Assembly (NCBI RefSeq): GCF_031877795.1
Contig: NC_133954.1
Coordinates: 9,825,466-9,889,465 of the forward strand
Reading direction: 5' to 3'
Length of the DNA stretch: 64,000 nt
DNA from: Strix aluco
Taxonomy: Eukaryota > Chordata > Aves > Strigiformes > Strigidae
The position numbers and the translations under genes are program-made. Below, piece by piece: positions 59,901 through 64,000 of the stretch. A model generated the notes under the pieces. The model saw only the letters and a program-made list of their open reading frames with translations. It ran no database searches and had not been told where the DNA came from. Positions within the stretch are counted from its first letter, which is position 1; every line of letters begins with the position of its first letter.

Positions 59901-62900
59901 CTGGGCAGAGGGGAGAGAGCAGCGTTAGCGTGGGTGGCCCCTGCTCGCAGCAGGGGGACACGGCCCGGGGGGACACGGCACATGGGGACATGGCACACGA
60001 GGCCGTTTGCTGTGGGCTCCGGACCCTCCTCAGCGAAAGGTCCCAGCCCAGGGTGGCCCTGGGCACCCCGCGGCCCTTCGGGCTCAAAACCAGTGTCCCG
60101 GTTCAAAGCCGAGTGCAGCATCCTCGCGTCCTCGCATCGACACGTGCAGGAGTTTGCTCTGAACCCTCCAAAAGGCGTCAAAACCTCCCGCGGAGAAACA
60201 GCCCCTTCCCCGGGCTCTCCCATGGGGGCTCCTCCTTACCGGGGCCGGTGGTTTTTTGTTTGTGGCAGCAGCTGAAGGAGCTCCCCGGCCCCAAGCACCC
60301 CCGTGAGCGCCGGGTGGGGGGCAGAGGGCTGAGCAGCCCCTGCCACAGCTTTGCAAAGGTGTTGAATTTTGGGTGCCCCCGGGGCCCTCCAAGCCACGTG
60401 GGTGCCCCAGCTCTGCCCCTCCACGTGTATTTTGGGTGAAACCCCCCAGGAACGGGCTCCCCTCCCAACCTGTCCGCTCCCCAGCCAGGCACTGCTGCCT
60501 GCCTTGCATCATCCCCCGCAGACTAACCACGAGCTGCAGCGTGTGATATAAAAATAGCCTGGAGTTATTAATAATTTTCTGTTTGAAAAGAAAACACCCC
60601 TGGGAAGGAGGGGAGGCCGAACGCTCCAGCCCGTTCCCCGTCCCAGCTGTTTTCCACTCGGACTCCCCTGTCCTCCCGCTGGGAAAACATCCCCTGACCC
60701 ACGGAGGGCCTGGGCTGGGCTCCTGCGCCCGCGCACAGCTCCGAGTGTGAGAAGGGGGTAAAGTTAAAAAAAACAAATGAAGGAATAATATACAATAAAT
60801 AAGAAAAGGTTTTGAAATGGTGGGAGCCAGAAGAGTCTGTGAGAGATGGATGTGCCAGAGCCCATCCGCATCTCGCAGCTTCATGCCTTCTCCCTCCTGC
60901 AGCCGCCTCAGCAGCCCCATCCCTCCGCCTGGACAAGGCCAATGTTCCTTTTATTCTTTTGATTTCTGGGTTTTCAGCAAAAAGGTGGTTGCGGAGCCGG
61001 GCTAGCCCAGCATGGCACTACCCCAGCCCACGGCCCCGTGCCAGAGGCAGCAGCAGTCCCTCGCGGGGGGACGAGAGCGGCCGGTGCCCGGGGGGGGGCG
61101 GGTGCTCCCGCAGCAGACGCACCGACTGGGACCCCCCGTCACTGCGGCCGCCCTGGGACAGCGCCGAGGCCCTCGCCCCCCTCCAGCCCCCCCCTGCACC
61201 CCGACACCGGCGGCACAGGATGAGGACCCTGGTCTGGCAGTGGGGGGGTTCTGCTCTCCCGCTGCGCTTTGCTTTTTGCTCCCCACCCGACCCTCTGCTG
61301 GCAGAAACCAGGAGCCGAGATACAAATCTGGAATTCAAAGTTTGAAGGATTTTCTGAATTTGAGCAGTGAGCGCTCGCCGCGCGGGCCCTGCAGGCAGCA
61401 ATGACCTCTTTCTGGGCGAGCGCACACGGGCAGCTCTTCAGCGGCACCGGAGCCATCCCTGAGTCAGGCCTGACTCGGGGGAAAAATTACATTTTGCTTC
61501 ATCAGGCGTGCATTGATCGAGTTAATTCCAGAGTCGCCCAGAAGGGAAATCTGGGAAACTGTTTAAAAATAAATAAATAAAATTATAGCAACAGCGATGA
61601 GGGAGGGAGCAAAAGCAAGCAGAAATGGGTGAACAATGCATAATTAACCTTCTGAGGCGTGAAACAGTATTTCTGCATCAAATCATCCGATACGGCAGGG
61701 CCAGCACCCGGGGAGCGGCCCCTGGAGACCCCCCAGCCCGCACGTGCAGCCGCGGCCCTGCGGACCGCAGCCGTCGCAGCAAAGGCACTCGGGGCTGCAC
61801 GGCCAGGGCTTCCACTTGCCTTTGTCGGGATGGTTTGCACTGACTGCACTGGCCTCAAAAAAACCATATCTATATGTACGTATATATAATATTTACCACT
61901 GGGAGGAACAAGAGGGGGTGAAGCCTGCGCCCCCACCATCAGTAACCGAACGAGGGGAGGTTGCAGCTCAGCCAACGCCGCTGCACCGGCGCAACGCGGC
62001 TGCTGCTGTCCGGCCCCGTGGCCGAGGGGTTCCCTTCCCGGGGCGCAGCTCCCTCCCGGGCGGGCGTGTGGCCCGGGGGTGCTGGGGGACACGTGGGCTC
62101 CCCGGGACGGCCACGGCCCGCGGCAGGTGCTGCCCACCGACACAGTACGGATGCGATGTGCCAAGCTGCTCTGGCACGTCCTTGAGCCCAAATCTGCAGA
62201 TGAAACGTGTTTCTGGGCTGGGTCTGCAGTCCGGGGGGGAACAGGCGTGAGGAGAGAGCCCAGAAACCCCAACCGAGACGGGACCCCGCGGAGGGGACAG
62301 GCCCCAGCACCAGCGGCGCTCCCCGGCGAGGAGCGAGCGGCCCCAACACCCCGCAGCACCCCACCCGCACACGGGGCACCCCACGATGCTCCCGGGGCAC
62401 TTCCCAAGGTCACGGGGCCACACTGCGGGTCCTGCCTTACTTTTTCTGCAAGCCAGATTCCGGCAGCAGCTGCAGGCTGTATTTTTAGGTGTTAATTAGA
62501 CACTCAATTAAGGAGATTTGCATTGGGGAGAGCGGCAGGGCCCCAGGTCTGTATAGAATGACACGACCTTGCCCACGATGACTGGCACGGCCTCAGCGGG
62601 GTGGGCTCTGCTGGTGAAGGGCATCCCTGGATGCTCAGCCCGCAGCTCCGGAGTGGGGCCGTCCTCTGCCACGGCGCTGCCCTTGTCTGTGACCCCATTT
62701 TGGCAGAGGAGCCCCCACCCCCCCCGCAATCCCCACTGCCCCGGCACTGCAGGTCCCGCCGGGCTGGGACGCGCTCGCGGCTCCACGGAGCATTTTGCAG
62801 GGCTGGTGCGACAAGGGGAGCACAGGAGCCCCCGGCACGAGCACCTGCTGCAGCCTGGGGGGGCCCCTTTGCCCCCCCAGCCCCGCAGGGAGGGTGCATG

Positions 62901-64000
62901 GATGTTCTTAACTGAGCATCCAGGCCTGACTGAAAGACGCCGAATCACCTGGCGTCAGCGCTGCGGTGCTGCGCATCCTCTGCCTGCGGCTCAGCCCGGA
63001 GCCACCAGCACAGCGTCCTCCCAGCCCAGCTCCTGTCCCGCAGGCGCGCGACTCTCGGAGGGGTCCCTGGGAATTTAAAGATGTGTCTCAGGCCTCTGTT
63101 TCACCAAGCCCACCCGGGACCGTGCCCAGCCATGTCCCCAGCCCGTCCCCACCACCTCTTTGCTCCGTGCCGCGCACAGCGACCACAATACCCATCGGCA
63201 GCGGGTTCTCCCTCAGGTCCCCCCACCAGGCAGATCAGAGCAACTGTTGTGCTCTAACGCTACGTCTGTGTGAACCTCCAGGAAACACCTTTGAAAGCGG
63301 CAGGGACAACGCTGTGGGTTTTCATACCGACACGAGAATCTGCCAAGGACCCGTCTCCGCAGACGCCGGCTGCCTCGCAAGAGCATCTGGCGCAGAGTCT
63401 GCACAGGACAGATGGAGACGGGAGCTGTTTATTCGCACGGAGGCAGTCTGGCTCCCTCCCATTTGGTAGGTGTTCTCAGCAAATCTTGGTGGCGTCTCAG
63501 ATTCCTTACCCAGGGCTTTAAAGCTTTTGTCTCTGGCCAAGCATCGGCTGAATTCACTCCAGCTCCTTCCAGGAGAGTCTCTGGGAAACGCGTGTGTGCT
63601 CCCAACGGCCAAAGGCCACCGGCAGAGCAACACTGGACCACGGCCGCAGCACCGGAGCAGCCCCAGCGCCGCTCGGGGTCCGCACCAGTAACGCACAGAT
63701 CGCACCGCGCTGGGCTCCCAGAGCAACCGGCCCCAGCAAACCCGACCCGACGGCAGCGCAGCAGATCCGGGCGGCAGTGACGCGGTGGGGACACTCCGGG
63801 CCCCGGCAGCCCCCGCGGCAGGACCAGCCCCGGCCGAGCGCAGCCCCTCCATCCCACCCGGTGCCAGTGGAGCCCCCCAGGAAGGAAGGGCCAAGGCCCC
63901 CCGTGTCTGGGGGCCGCAGAGCTGGCAATTCCCAGCCTCCCTGGGAACGTGGGGACGGTGTCAGCACCACCCTGCTAAATCCCCATCTTTCCAGCTTTCG
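59901..64000 (-). other. ZNF385C: ZNF385C upstream intron (partial)
   Basis: DNA upstream of the first visible ZNF385C exon to the window edge. I searched the minus strand for the extra N-terminal U1-type finger of the family (pattern CxxCxxxxNSxxQ) and for a phase-1 donor after a plausible start, and found none. The block contains GC-rich sequence with chance frames (for example 61583-62413), an AT-rich ATATATA patch near 61865-61892 and one motif-rich island near 62480-62530. Confidence 0.55.
62480..62530. promoter_or_regulatory. Octamer plus homeodomain motif cluster
   Basis: Within 32 bp lie TTAATTAG (62492-62499), TCAATTA (62504-62510) and a perfect POU octamer ATTTGCAT (62516-62523). 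The patch is AT-rich within GC-rich intronic DNA upstream of ZNF385C. This resembles a neural or developmental enhancer core, given POU and homeodomain pairing. Only the motifs are seen. Confidence 0.4.

Noticed and set aside
61583-62413. 276-codon minus-strand frame as a candidate first ZNF385C exon
   Set aside because: Contains none of the U1-type finger pattern expected and no convincing phase-1 donor linking to 59900.
1-64000. Endogenous retroviruses, LTRs, DNA transposons, tRNA or rRNA genes
   Set aside because: No pol-like frames, terminal repeats, cloverleaf-type sequences or rRNA segments were recognised by eye on either strand; only CR1 traces were found.

Overview
The window is vertebrate genomic DNA, most likely avian. 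Introns are compact, GC-rich gene ends alternate with AT-rich introns, interspersed repeats are very sparse, and one clear CR1 LINE 3' tail is present, the retroposon family typical of birds and other sauropsids. No bacterial or viral gene layout was seen. The species cannot be read from the sequence.

Five protein-coding genes were reconstructed exon by exon, using GT/AG sites, reading phase and remembered vertebrate orthologues. In window order they are ODAD4/TTC25 (+, 12 exons, 2005-12461, 579 aa), CNP (+, 4 exons, 12796-16834, 422 aa), DNAJC7 (-, 14 exons, 43554 to 23598, 496 aa), NKIRAS2 (+, 3 coding exons, 44167-45357, 191 aa) and ZNF385C (-, 7 exons in the window, 59900 to 48928, 5' end outside the window). 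This matches the gene order I recall for human 17q21.2. At the left edge a promoter-like block with a minus-strand splice donor fits the first non-coding exon of ACLY, the expected neighbour.

Region by region: 1-2004 is CpG-rich promoter DNA (a putative ACLY start, then the ODAD4 promoter with two X-box-like RFX sites, a CRE and an ETS site). 2005-12461 is ODAD4. Only 334 bp separate its stop from the CNP start, and they lie in a CpG-rich block. 16835-23597 is the tail-to-tail interval between CNP and DNAJC7. 23598-43554 is DNAJC7, with a 9.9 kb first intron. 43555-44166 is a bidirectional CpG promoter shared by DNAJC7 and NKIRAS2. 45358-48927 holds the convergent 3' UTRs of NKIRAS2 and ZNF385C. 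48928-64000 is ZNF385C and its large introns, which contain several AT-rich, motif-dense islands that look like conserved regulatory elements and a 20-bp minisatellite.

The genes do not form one pathway. ODAD4 docks outer dynein arms in motile cilia, CNP is a myelin 2',3'-cyclic-nucleotide phosphodiesterase, DNAJC7 is an HSP70/HSP90 co-chaperone, NKIRAS2 is an atypical Ras-like NF-kappaB modulator, and ZNF385C is a U1-type zinc-finger protein. What they share is dense packing: two head-to-head and two tail-to-tail junctions plus one tight tandem pair. No novel biological system is evident. The most useful observations concern regulation, gene overlap and repeats.
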